DNA of 64,000 nt from positions 62,001-126,000 of the forward strand of contig NW_013651690.1 of the NCBI RefSeq assembly GCF_000499385.1. The letters are read 5' to 3'. Position numbers and translations under genes: made by a program. Under the pieces are notes generated by a model that worked only from the letters and a program-made list of their open reading frames with translations, made no database searches and was not told the origin of the DNA. Origin of the DNA: Eimeria necatrix. Its lineage: Eukaryota; Apicomplexa; Conoidasida; Eucoccidiorida; Eimeriidae. Position 1 is the first letter of the stretch. Each line of letters opens with the position of its first letter. This document shows positions 12,775 to 25,073 of the stretch, in pieces.

Positions 12775-13474
12775 CTGTGTACTCGGCAAAAAGAGTTCTT
12801 CAGACTTTATTTTCTCCAATGTGTTTCTGCATATTGTGGATAGCTCATTCATTTTGGTGTACTCTCGAGCTGTCTGCCAGTTTCAAGCCTGTCATGCCAA
12901 ACTCTAGAGAGCGTGCTCAACAGCACGAATGCACATTGATCTGTTGAAGGCGACCAGTGGTCATTCGTAAGATGTGCGGCATTATTATTATTTTTACTGT
13001 TGACACAATGCTCGCGTCGGTCGAATTATCCATTCCTGACGCCGAGAGTCACTTCCATTGACCTTCCGAGTACCAGTTCACCAGTGCTCCACCACGTCGT
13101 GGGGAGTTATTGCTCTTACAGTCGCACAGAAGGTGCCCTTTCCTTGGCCAAGATTTAGCCAACGTTTGTTATAAGATTTCAAGGGCAGACACCCGGCCGG
13201 AAATCTCGGCCGAGGTGAAGGAGAGCCCAGGAATACTGCCCCACAGAGACCCACGAAAAGCACCGTGGCTCATCGAGGCAGCAGGGGCATCTAAACAGCC
13301 AGTAGACCCGTCTGCGTGGCTGTTGCCTTTTGTATTTACAGTGGGACACAGACTGAGAAAGGCAGGTGATTTTTCACCCATGGCGACGGAGAATGCCTAA
13401 ATGAGGCAGTGTGAAGCTTGCGCTATATCCAGAACCCAAACTATTAATTCAGTCGGGAAAAACAGCAGCCAAAA

Positions 13475-16400
13475 ATGGCAAGGAATCGATGCCATGAGGG
13501 CGTTAACCCCTTTATAAAGCCGGAAGACCTGCACTTGTGGCTCATCTCTCTATCGCTTTTGATGATTCTCACTTCAAGTCTTTCTTTTGCATCGCAACAA
13601 TTTCGCCTAGGAAACGACCCTCCATGGGTTGATTTTGGTAAGTCTTTACATTTTGCCGTCACTATATTTATTTTGGCTTGCGACTGAGCTTGGGTTATAC
13701 GGAAGGACAAGTCATCTACTTCAGGCCACTTGCTTGCCGTTGTGCTATTCTTGTTTGATGCAGCAATCCTCGTCAACTGGGGATTTGTTTTTGGCGCTTG
13801 TGTCATAATGTGGTCTTTGGCGCGCACAATGGATAATGAGAAGGCGGAGTGGAAATTGCTGTACTTGTCTATGGCTTCCGTGTTGGTGCCTCGGTCTTGT
13901 TTTCCACTACGATTCGGCGAATGCGTCATGAATTATATGTGCTTCGCGGGATTCAACTTCTTCATTGGCAACCCATCGTGGAAGACACATGTCTGCTGCG
14001 GTGTGTCTAGGACCAGAGAGCAGTTTAAACTTCAGGACTCTTCATGCATAGACAATGCAGGAAATCTGCTATTTGCAGGCCATCACTGTATAATTCAGGC
14101 ATTGAACTTATGCTCAACATACTCTAATTGCGTATTGCATTTTTTGTGCGTTTGCTGCTTTTGTGCGAAGGTTTTGCGGTGGTAGTAGTAACCATATCTG
14201 ATTTTGCTTGGGGAACACTGCCCCCCTTGTTTGTAGTAGTGAAAGCAGTTTCAGCGGTGGTGACAGTGGGAATCGGGTACATGGGATACCAAATCGTGCA
14301 AGTTTTTCATCGGCATCTTCGGGAAGCAAAACGTCCTACTTTGCCAATGAGCTGCTCCTTTACAACTGCTGCGGAGTGCAAAGAAAAGGGGAGATCTAAC
14401 GGACTGTCAATTCATCCAAAAAGAGAGACGTCATTCAGTCTTCCCCACAGAGACTGTCGACGCCGAATCCGGATGTTCAAACGAGCGCGCGTGCATGATT
14501 CCTCCGCAATTAAGAGCAAACACGTATTACTCACAAAATGCAACGGCGTTGCTGCTCGTTCAGGTCGCCAACGTCCCCGCCTGTGTGCAGTTTCCTCTAA
14601 TAGGGTCGATGTGCGTCGCTATTGGACGACCCTGGATAACTACGCGCCCTTGTTCTTCCAAGCTGTACAAAGGCGTCTCATTTTGTGTAAAGACGACATG
14701 CTACGTTATGTCACCGAAATTGGTATTTTGAGTCCTTTTAATCCTAAGAATTGCCCACTTCAGGAAGCTTTTTCTCCCAAGGTTCTTTAATTAAGTGCAC
14801 AATGATCTCTCCCTAGCCAGTTTAGAGCCAACGCACATTACATGCCTCAGAAACGAGAGCAAGAGATACTGCATCTCTGACCCCCTCAAGCTACTAGTTC
14901 TTGTAAATGAACATGTTCACCTTGCAGTCTTTGTTTTTTGCCGTCAGAAGATTCGGGCGTTTGGAGCAAGGATAAGGAGCCCCAGCTGTTTGTTGTGCCA
15001 CGTTGCCATTACGGCTATGTTGACTCCAAGTGGTACTTGGACATGAGCTTACCCCGACCGCTTCGGGGCTATTTTTGCCATTCGTTTCGTGCTGGCGCTA
15101 AGAGCATGCATTTTATGCCTGCGGCACGCGCATCCCCTGAGCAAGCTGTTCCCGACGCGGCTGTCGCTTGGACGACTTCACCGACTCCAACTTACACAGC
15201 GTGCATGGGCTTTGATTCAGTCGAAGCTATGAGGAGGTATCGGTCTCTATTCCATAGCTCAGTGTCTGCTGAGCACAGTCACAGTGACCAGTGTAACTCA
15301 TGTGAAAATGGCACACTGGCTTCTGCACACCCGTACAGGAAAGATAGGCATCAAACTTGCAGGCAGCAGGACTGCCCTCAACCAGGGGAAAAGAGCAGCG
15401 GTACAGCAGAATCTGCTGTAATTACAGTGCAGCAAAATCACGACTCTTCTGTCCTTCACAAGGAAGACCAATCAAAAGCAGGAAGAGTGACAGATTTCGT
15501 TGGACATGATGATTCCAGCGGTCGGTGCAATGATAGGGTGAGCGCTTTATGCCTGGTTCGCGCTTGTCGAACGTCAGTGCACTTTGGAATGCCGCCATGT
15601 ACATTCAAAGTGAGAAATTCAGCTCAGGCAGAAAAGTTTGCAGACGTCCTTTCCCCCCAATTGCCCTTGTTGCGCAGATTCATTATTCTCAAAGGACTTG
15701 TGGAGGTTGCGACTCAAGGTGCTTCCTTAGATCAAGGCGCCTTGCATGGAAGCTCAACGCGTCAGAACCGACAAAGTGTGCCATGACATTAAATCGGTAA
15801 GCCACGGATGAAGATTACTGTCTCTAAAAACTGAAGGACCTGCGTTGCTCTAGTGAACTATGAGTCAGGGTGTTGCAGGTTGAGCTCCAGCCAGTACTTG
15901 TTTGCTAGCTTGATGCCAACAAAAACCATGATGGACAGAACAGAGGCTATCGGCAAATCTTTGCGGAATTCCTGTCATCTCTGTTGTGCAGCAGCCCTTG
16001 CCTCCATGCAGAGAGCCAGTGGTGCGGCTGTTTGAAGCACCCTTCCGCTCAAGAGAGCAACAGAAACCCAGACTGCAGAGAGCCGTACGGCGGATTGGGG
16101 ATCAGAGAGGAGGTAAGGCATGGGCCTTTAAGCAGACCATTGAGACGCAGCTGGCGCATTAACGTCTTTCTGGAACCAAGGCAGGGCGCATTTACTCGCG
16201 GCTGTTGTTTTCGGCTGTTATTTTTCCAGACTATTATGCCAAGAATGAAGCTGGGAAAGTTTGAAGACAGCGCGATTGAACGCTGGTATCTCCTCTGGCG
16301 GGCTGAGTGCGTACCTGGCTTTTACAAGGAAATCTCTAACATCAATTTGCTGATCTGCGGCCTACAATGTATATTTGAAGTGCTCAAGGGTTTCGCCGTA

Positions 16401-17538
16401 GAATGTTTTGGCCTTGCAGTAAGCCACTTCCACATCGCTTACACAGCTGGATTCGTAATGTGCTATCTTTGTGGGCTTGCTACATGTTCAGAGCTAACTC
16501 GTTGAAGGAATTTGAGTTGCTCAGAGAACACTCGCTGGCTATCGCTCAGCGCAGACATTGTTGGCGCCTTCTCCATAGAGTGTATACTGGGAAAAACACA
16601 TTAGCCTAGCGTAGTTTACTTTGTGCGGCAGGTCGATAAGAACGGTGCCACCACCACGGACCAATTGGAGCTCCTTGGCGTAGTCATTCAGAAGCCTTCA
16701 TGGGGGTTGATTTTATCTGCGTTGTGCAAGCCTTTGCTGGAGTTCGGAATTCTATCGGCACTCATAATACCCATGAAGTTTATGGAGAGCCGTGGTGCAA
16801 GAAATGCATGGAAATTTCAGCTTCTAGGACTTGGGCAGGCAGTGACGTAGTAAGCATCAGCATGGTAGAGAACCCCTACGCGCGCACTTGTATACAGTGT
16901 AAATGCAGAAGTCAAGCAGCATGAAAGACCGGCCATATGAGTTTAATTGTCGCTGTTGCGTGAGCTGTTGCTTTTCTTACGCACAGCATGATATTCACGT
17001 TTTGCGACTTGTCAAGGAGAAGCTTCACGATCTCTAAAGGGCTGCATGTTACCGAAGCAACTAAATTCCCCAAGGGAATGGATGCCAATTTCGTCGTTGG
17101 TGGTACGCATAGTTGAAAACTCAATTGTGTTCCTTTTGCAATGAAGGCGAGGATTGCATAAATTTGTGCACTTTCTTGGCGTCACGATGTCTATATCTCT
17201 CCAGTATTTCTTTTACTCGCGCAGGCCACCTCGTACTCCCCATGTTCATCGTAGCCCTAACTGTGCACCTGAGACGCATCCCAGAGGCTACTATCCTCTT
17301 CACCTCAGCAACTTCGGCGGTCGTGACGGTAGTAATTCTGTCGATCGTGGGATGGGAGTTCAAAGTTGTAGCATTCCTGATGCTGTCTCGCATTCAGTAT
17401 TCCCTTTTCGCCATAATGGTGGCGAGGTACGACAGTGTCCCAGAATACTGTGCTAGCTCAACTAATGTTTGCATCAGGTTCACACAGGCTGAGCGCGTGC
17501 GACGGATTTGGATGTGTCTTTGGTGTTTTTTATTGTAG
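13475..17538 (+). CDS. Unidentified multi-pass membrane protein, multi-exon (transporter-like layout)
   Basis: I do not recognise the family. The likely start is the ATG at 13475, and exon 1 joins in phase 1 at GGTAAGT (13638/13639) to an exon at about 13727. Hydrophobic segments near 13530-13600, 13730-13820, 14180-14300, 16340-16420, 16690-16780 and 17220-17420 form two membrane blocks. Between them is a long hydrophilic Ser/His/Arg-rich stretch (about 14330-15780). Exons ending at GTAAGC (about 16419) and GTACGA (about 17427) look secure. Two bundles joined by a cytoplasmic loop is a transporter layout of major-facilitator or ApiAT type, but no signature motif was found. The middle exons and the 3' end are uncertain, and two genes are possible. 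Confidence 0.5.
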
Positions 17539-18174
17539 GGCATTTGAGAATGTAAGAAGGAAGCTCTTCTCAACTCAGGTTCTTCCTTTTCTGATGTACT
17601 TGTCTACGTTGGCGAATAGCCAGCGAGTTAAAAGCATATGCGCTCTAAGGACAGAACGGCGCCGGTGTGGTTGCCAGCACATTGGAAGTCATTGAGGCAG
17701 CCTGTAATGCTGTCCTAACGCAGAGTACAGCCCGACTGTTCCTCAAACACGGTGTTTTTCATGAATGTTCTAATAAACAGGTCTTCTTCCTTTGGTCGAG
17801 CTGCCCAAGTGGAATGTGAAGGCAAGGCGTTGTCAAGAAGACAAAAGCGGTGTTCATAAAGGGGCAGTATATTCCCCTTAAATTGTGGGACTATCTTTTG
17901 TGCACAAAGTGGAACTGTCAAGGCCTACAGTGCAGCCAAAAGTGGTCCACTCGTCTTTGGTGACTACGAAAAGCAGCTGGAAGAGGAACGTGACCGCTGT
18001 CACTTCACTGCATGGCTTCAGCAAGTCACGTCCTCTTCACCTCAGACATGTGCATGTATATTTTATTTACGAACTGCTTGAACCACAACTCGTCAGTCAC
18101 ACAGACGAGTCACATGTCCCTAGCTCTGCCCACTTCTGTGTACATTTTGCATGCAAATTCATCTACTCCCTGGT

Positions 18175-21100
18175 CTAATTCATCGTCGTTTTTCTGAAGA
18201 GGCTGCCAGCTCTCGACAAAATGCCTCTTGAAGTCTTTGTTTTCGGCCTCTCAGTTCTTGGAGCTTCGTCGGATTCACTCGGACGCTCTCTTTGCTGACG
18301 GCGGTGTCGTGCTTGTTTGCTCTTTCCGTGGGACTGAGCTGGCTCCTCTGGTGGTGAACCTGGAGACTCAGCTGTCTTTCCCTCCCGATCTCTTGAGGAA
18401 TGGGCCGAGTTTTGTCGTCCTTCAGGTGTTTTGGATTGGGATCGGTGCCGTCTGCTCTCTGGACTCGCTGACAGCTGGCGGGGCCTCTCTCTTGGCGAAT
18501 GATCACCCGCTGCTTGGCTCTCGTTTTCAGACAACGGAATAGAGGACTCCTGACGACGATGACTCCTTTCCTGCTGCCCTCTTCGGCTAAGACGCTCAAT
18601 ATCGTGGGACCCTCGGTGGCCCTCCCTGTGGCTCAACTGAGAGTGTCTGCGTGAATCTCTTCGAGACGAAGTACCCTTCGAAGGAGAACGCCGATGCGAG
18701 CTTAAGTCTTCCGGCGCCCTTAAGGCATCATGGCGTGCCCTCTCCGCAGCTCGCTGGCGAATATGCGGCAGTTGCGCGAGTGTCCTGTTAATGGCTTCTT
18801 TCCATACTACGGCGGGTTTTATGCCTGCAAAAGACATGAATGTACATGACTGATTTTTCTCCCAACACGCTGGCAACGAAGCTAGCACTTTTGTCTACAG
18901 TTAGTCTACGTAGAAATACAATGTAGTTGCCTTAGCTAACCTCTTTGCTCAGCATAGGCACTAAGCTTCATGTGAACGCGGTGAACGATAGCTTCGTGCT
19001 TGCTTGCAATCATTGGAGGACCGTGGGTACCACTCAGCCGGCCAAGACCAACAACCCAGCTGAAGCAACACATGTAGCAACTTCAGGTAAAGCTGTTGAG
19101 TTGTGTACGTACACATTTCGGCAACAACATAACTTCTATTGTGGCCACAACACCTGAAACAGCGAAGTCACCGTACTCCTGTGCGACTTCGTCGGTCTGC
19201 GCCCGAAATTCAAAAGTTTTTGTCAATGTCCTGACAGTGAAGCACCTCCACGGAGAGGCAAATGGCTCTGAAGAGGTCTTGGCGCCTTTCCGCACGTACA
19301 GACTCCAAAGATATGCAGAGGATGAAGTTCCGTAGTCAATGCCAATAATATCCTTCAGCACATGGCGCCAGAAACAAAGCGGAAATTGCATTCTCTAAAA
19401 GCTTCTTCGTTGAGACACCCACACTCAGCCTGCGCTATCCCGTCACGCACCTTAGCCACGAATTGTTCTGACCTCTTGAAGCCCTTCTTGCCATTTAGAT
19501 CTTCGGTCCACATGATAATCCCCCGCTTGAACATCTGCAACGCATTCAAAGTCGCTAGCGCTGTGCTTGAGTACGCGCTGCGAACCTTGTGTGGAGGCCT
19601 CTGCAGTTAATGCGTACAGAATTAGACCCAGGTGAATGTACAATCAACATAACACGTCCTTCGGACCTTCAAATAACGCATTTCAGGTCGGCGGCTGCTT
19701 GACTTGCTCAGCATCTCGAGAGGGGATCCAACTCGCATCGTGCGCATTTCTCCAGTAAGCGGTTCCTCTGTCCTCCAGCCATAAGCTGCGGAATTCCTAA
19801 TAATACGGCGGCTAGCAATTTTGGCCCTTTGTGTCTCACGCCTAAGTTTTTGAGTTACAGAAGCCAGCTGTTGTTGCAGTTCTTCAGCCTCTCTCTCCTG
19901 GCCTTTCAATTTGGCTTCTAATTTTTCCCTCTGTTTTCCAGCTTTTTCGTACTCTTGCTCAAGTACAGCAACTTCCTGCTGCCTTGCATGGCGGAGGGCA
20001 TCCATCTGAGCACCCAGCAACAATAAGCTCTAGTTTCGCTTCTGCATGGCCGGCAGATGCTGCTGAGGGCGTCGCAGAAGTGTCGCCAGCAGAGCCTTTG
20101 GAAGCAGCGTCCAAACAGCGAGCACCCTGGCTTTGCGTGGTGGCGATGGTTGGATGGAAGGGGCAAATGGAGCTAGATGCCATATGTCAGCAGTCTTACC
20201 TGCTGAGCCAGTTCATTTACTGCTAGTGCATCAGCAGCTCCTTGGTCGAGCTGTGACAGAACTGCAAGGGCTGAACGCTCGGCACTTTCCAAAATCGCCA
20301 TCGCCTTGGCCCTGCGTTCCTCTACGGAGTCGTGCCAGGCTTGCATATCTTTTTCATTGGCCTCAGCTTCCCCAGAAAGAGCCTCGAACTCCTGTGCTAG
20401 TTTCTCAAGCGACTCAAGTTTTTGCTGAACTGTGGAAGCGGAGCTTTTCTGGTCTCTCAGCTGTTGCTGCAACGCTTCTATCTCTAGCCGTGCGGCAGTC
20501 AAGGCCTCTCGCGTCTTGTTGTGAGCCTCCTGTTCTCTCTGCAGCAGTGTTACGCCGTCTTTGCCCTTCTCCGTCAGTTCAGCTATCTGCCTATCCTTGA
20601 GGGCCACTGACTCATTTAACTGTTTGACTTGTTGCTCCGCTATGTTTGCTCGGTCCCTTTCATTGCGCCTTTGCACCTCCTTTTCCTGTAGTGTAACGAC
20701 ACAGTTACAAGCACAAAGATAATTCCTGAAGAGTCCAGCTGTCATTTTCTCAATGCTACACAAATATACTTTGGCTTCGAAGTCGGAGGGAAATGGTCTG
20801 ACGGGAATTCCTAGTATGCGGAAGTGCTTGTGCAACTATTCCTACACCAGTTAGCGTTAACTTCCTGTCTCTCTCATACCAGCAACTGGACGCCTTGAGC
20901 CTCTACACATCGTCTAGCGTATGCGAGCTCCGCCTCTTTCGTTTGTAGCAGGGCTTCGGCTCTTTGCGCGTTGCTCTGCGCTATTCGCAATCCGTCTTCA
21001 AACGAGCTTCGTTTCTCTTCAGCTTCTTGCAGGTAATGAATGAGCTGGGAATACCTCTGCTGGAGCGTTATTGCTTGTTGGTCCCGTTGTTGTCTGCAGC

Positions 21101-23727
21101 TCACCTCAGTAAGACGTTTCCTTGTCTCCTCGTCCACTTTGTCTTTCAGGTCGACCAGACGCTCCTCTGCCTGTATTCGCTCAGCCATTTGCTTGTCCCT
21201 GAGTTCGCCAAAGCAAGCAAAAGGCATCCGTGAGTGGGCAGTAACTTGTATGTGGGCACTAGCTTACTGCACAATCACGTGCAAGTTCATGCACGATGGC
21301 CGTGGAAACTGCTTGTGTGAAAGCTCGTCTGCTCCTGAATTCAACATCTCACTGTGCCGCTTTCTGGTGTTTAATAGCTTCTACCGCTTCTTCATGTCGT
21401 CTCTGGAGCGCCATGTTTTTCAACAAAGCTCGGCCTAATTCCGTCTTGTACGTGTCACAGAACTCATGTTCTTCTTCTAGCTGGGCTCCCAAGTAGACAC
21501 ACTGCTCTTCGTATAGCTTTATTTCAGCTGTTCTGGGGGAGAGCCCTTCCGCTGTCTGACTTCCAGGCAAGTCTTTCACAGACGCTACGGTGCTGTTGCC
21601 TTCTTCCCCTGTCTTCCTTCTTAGGGCTGCCTGGAGCAGAGCCAGATGTTCCCTCTGTTTCGCAGACTGCTGCTGCAATCGCTTTGTCCGCTGCTCCATC
21701 TGCCACACCCTTGTGCTGGGCAGCAGAGCACGCTGTAGCAAACGCGATTCTATGCCCTCTCCCCGAGGAGATATGTCTTTCGTCAAGGGCCGGTCTACCT
21801 CGTTCCGAGGAAACGTTGAGCCGACATCCGTTAGCACGGGTCGTACAAGCGGAGGTCTGAATCCCTGGGTACACACAGCCCACAAGCACAGTCTCATGCT
21901 CAAAGGAACTCTACTTTTACAATGCTCTGGCATGCTCTAGCCTACATATTATATGGATTTTGCAGTGTGCTTGGCCACCTCATGCGGAGTCCGCAACAAA
22001 TGGCCGCGATGCCTTGGGGATTGTATGAATGCCACTATTGCTGAATGCAGCAGCAGCACAACTTTAATCACTTGCGCCTAAATGTCTCTGAAGTGCCTTT
22101 CCCTACAACGGGTTTCTCTCCTTCTGCTCTTGGTTGGCCTTGAGCGCCAAGTCGCCTCGCCCACTGAGCAAGTTTTAAACGTTCCGCTTTCAGTTTCTCC
22201 ATTTTTGGGGTCAGTGGGTCATTTGTGTATTCATAAATGATGCGATCCGCCATCTGCAGGCAGCTCACCACAAGCGGAGGCAAGTCTAATAATATGTCCG
22301 CAAAAGTCATCTAGAACGTCTGAAGTCCACGCCACGAAGACATGGTGCAACGAGGAGTGACGCATGTGACGTTAAATGACTCGTACTTTGCAGTTCGGCA
22401 AAAAGCGGCTCATGCCTACGATTTTAGGCTCAAATTTGTCTATTCTCCACAGCATGAAATAACGTTGCAGCGGGCGGAAATATTTGCTAACCTCTCGACG
22501 ATTGAAATCCTCTTGGCAAGCGTCTTCATCGAGCCGCTCGTTGACCGCCAGGTCTGCCGCTCTGAGGGTCCGCCTGACGGCAACGTGCTCTTTCGGCTGT
22601 GGCGGCGAAACTTCAGCTTGCTGAGCTTCGTCGATTTCCCATTTTACTTGTGGCTCTTCTTGTTCTGTTCGCGGACTGCTCTCGCCCTGCTCCGCCTCTT
22701 CCTCTACAATTTCCCCACTTTTGTCTTCTCCATCTCTCTCCTGAATGCCTGCTCCTTCCGAATCATCTGCATCCGCAGCTTCAGCCTCAGGCTCTGACTC
22801 TGACTCCTCAAGCTCCTCCCCCGGCACGGAAGTCTCTCGGGATGGCAGCTGCGGCCAGGTAGTTGGCTCCGGTGCAGAACTGTCAGATGACTCTTCAGAT
22901 GAGCACGAGCTTTCCGGATGGCTATGCTTAAACAATTTCACTTTAAACCTCTGCAGGGGACGCGGCATGATGGTTTCCTCCACAGCGGCTGAGGGGCGGG
23001 GCTCTCCACTGTCTTGATACACAGGATCAGTCTTCAAATCGTCAATGAAATCCGAAGCGGTCAAATTTAGAGTTTGGTCACTTCCTTCGCGAGATAAACT
23101 AGAGCTGCTCGAAATTTCCCTTTCCAAGAGCCTTAAGAGGTCCTTGTGAGCCGCACTTGCTGTAAGGGAAGTTCGGGAAGAGCCCACTGGCTCACTATCA
23201 CTTGACTCATCGTGCCGCTGCCCGCCTTTCCTCAAAGAATTTGAGGAGCTCAACCCATCCAAAAAATCTGAGTCATCAAAGTCATTCAAATCTGAATCGT
23301 AAGAAATAGCGGAAGAGTCAGCGCTCTTCCACGCATCTTTCCACCGCTGACCAATCGCTGCCCGAGACATCATCAGCTGCGACTGAAGGGCCGCCAGTTG
23401 GTTCTCCCGTTTCGACATATCAGGCGCTGTTTCTGCTGCTTTTGGAATGGAAGCTGCATGAGGAAGAGGAGTTCGCTTTGGCAGCGGCCGTTTGATTGCA
23501 ATGTTCTTAGTACGAACAACCTTCGGCGGCGCAAAAGGCTTTTTCGTCACAGCCGCAGTTACAACTCCAGGGTTTTTTTTTGAGATGGCACCTGGAGAGC
23601 GTGTTACTGGACCTTCAGATGTGTTGCTGCTGGTGCTGCTGATGCTGACGGAATAGCTGCTACGCGGCGAACTGCTAGAGCTGCTCCGACCCCCGTCAAG
23701 GGGGTAATCGTCATCTGATTGTGACAT
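18175..23727 (-). CDS. Large coiled-coil protein with acidic N-terminus and Arg/Ser-rich C-terminus
   Basis: No family is recognised. The start is the ATG at 23727. The N-terminal exon (to about 22400) is Ser- and acid-rich. The exon at about 22310-22068 holds a short conserved-looking helix (MADRIIYEYTNDPLTPK). Then come coiled-coil exons ending at 21353, 21198-20880, 20685-20200 and from 20005, with secure GT-AG junctions and matching phases. A possible globular region lies at 19549-19083 (GIDYGTSSSAYLWSLYV). The last exon begins near 18834 and is Arg/Ser/His/Glu-rich, ending at the TAG at 18175. The design suggests a cytoskeletal or centrosomal scaffold, which is inference only. Joins in the 19.0-20.0 kb part and near 22.0 kb are not all resolved, so two genes remain possible. 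Confidence 0.6.
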
Positions 23728-25073
23728 CCTGACCTCCGCATGTGCGTAGTCTTTCGACCATCCATAAAGTCTCCTGTGTTATCGACACAGGCCTTGTTAC
23801 TAGAAAGAAATCCTACAATCCCGTGCAACCAGAGTTAACTGCTATCTGTGATCAACAATTGGGGGGCTCCTGCAGATCCAATCTTGGAAAAACACACAGA
23901 AATCGTCGACTACTTGAAGCTTGAAAGGTGCTCAATAAACGAAATTTAAGCGATGAGGGAGTTTCCCAGCTATTCGGATGATCGTGAATTGGGTCAAGAG
24001 TGCAATGGCGGTCGTAGGCCAGCTGAGACGACTACTGCCGGTGGCGCCGAACTACCGATACACCTGTTAACATCAGAATCAAAAAAATATTCAAAAAATT
24101 TTAATACCACGTGACCCCCCGAAACGTGCTAGCCACAGCTTTGTGCTCCATGTCTTCCTGGAATGTCGCTCGAGGCACAGCCGCGTGCTGCCAGCAAACC
24201 GCGCAGGCAGTCACCACCAGATATCCAAAAAAAAATTAAGCAAAACTTGGCACACATGACATAACTAAGTAAGTAAAAATAGGGAGTCATGCTTTTTAGT
24301 TTTGGAGAGCTGCTTTTACTCGCCAACATAGCATGCCTGCAGTGGCCGCTGGTCTGGTGGTTTCCGGTAAGCATTTGCAACTTCGGGTAACTGTGTCTGG
24401 GACAAAGACCATCCACTAGGCATTTACATCAACAAAGAAAAACGAATTTTCCTTTTCTAAGCATGTTTACTTAATGTCTGAATAGCAGTATAAGCATGAA
24501 AGTCCCTATCCGCCGTACATACTACGCTCTGTGTCCCCCGCATGCAGACGAGGGGCCAACGAAGCATTGCATGCATGAATTAAGTAGCAGCTTTCACTGG
24601 TGAGGTGAATATACATACTGCCACACCTCCTCATTAGAGTATTTCGGGTTGCTAACTCCTGTATTCTGGAGGACGGCTGCGGACTTCGCAGCCACGGCGC
24701 CCGCTCATCTTGCGTCATGATCTCGAGGATGTTTATGCTGTTCTAGCCTTCAGATTGTCCATAGTACTCCATATACTGTTAGGTTATTACCTAGCGCAGA
24801 ACTTGTTTCGTTGGGACGCAACTAGTATGCCATTCAAGAGAATGGCAGCTTCCTCTACTGGTTCCAAGTGATTGGTGATGTCTCCGTTGATCTGATTGTA
24901 AAACTGACGCCTTCGCAGTGGAGATCTTGTCCTTGTTCAGTTCATGGACGGCTTTCTTAAAGTGCTGATCGCGGTCAGTCAACATGTTTGTGCGCACCAG
25001 CAGTAGCAGCTGCTGGAGGAAGACCCTCGACGAGTTGTTTCTCTCAAGCCCACTGCTGAGAGGACACTGGAAC
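23728..25073. other. Intergenic region between divergent genes
   Basis: The flanking genes point away from each other, so this should hold two promoters. No coding signal or repeat is convincing. Around 24070-24120 there is an AT-rich tract followed by a short C run. Confidence 0.4.
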
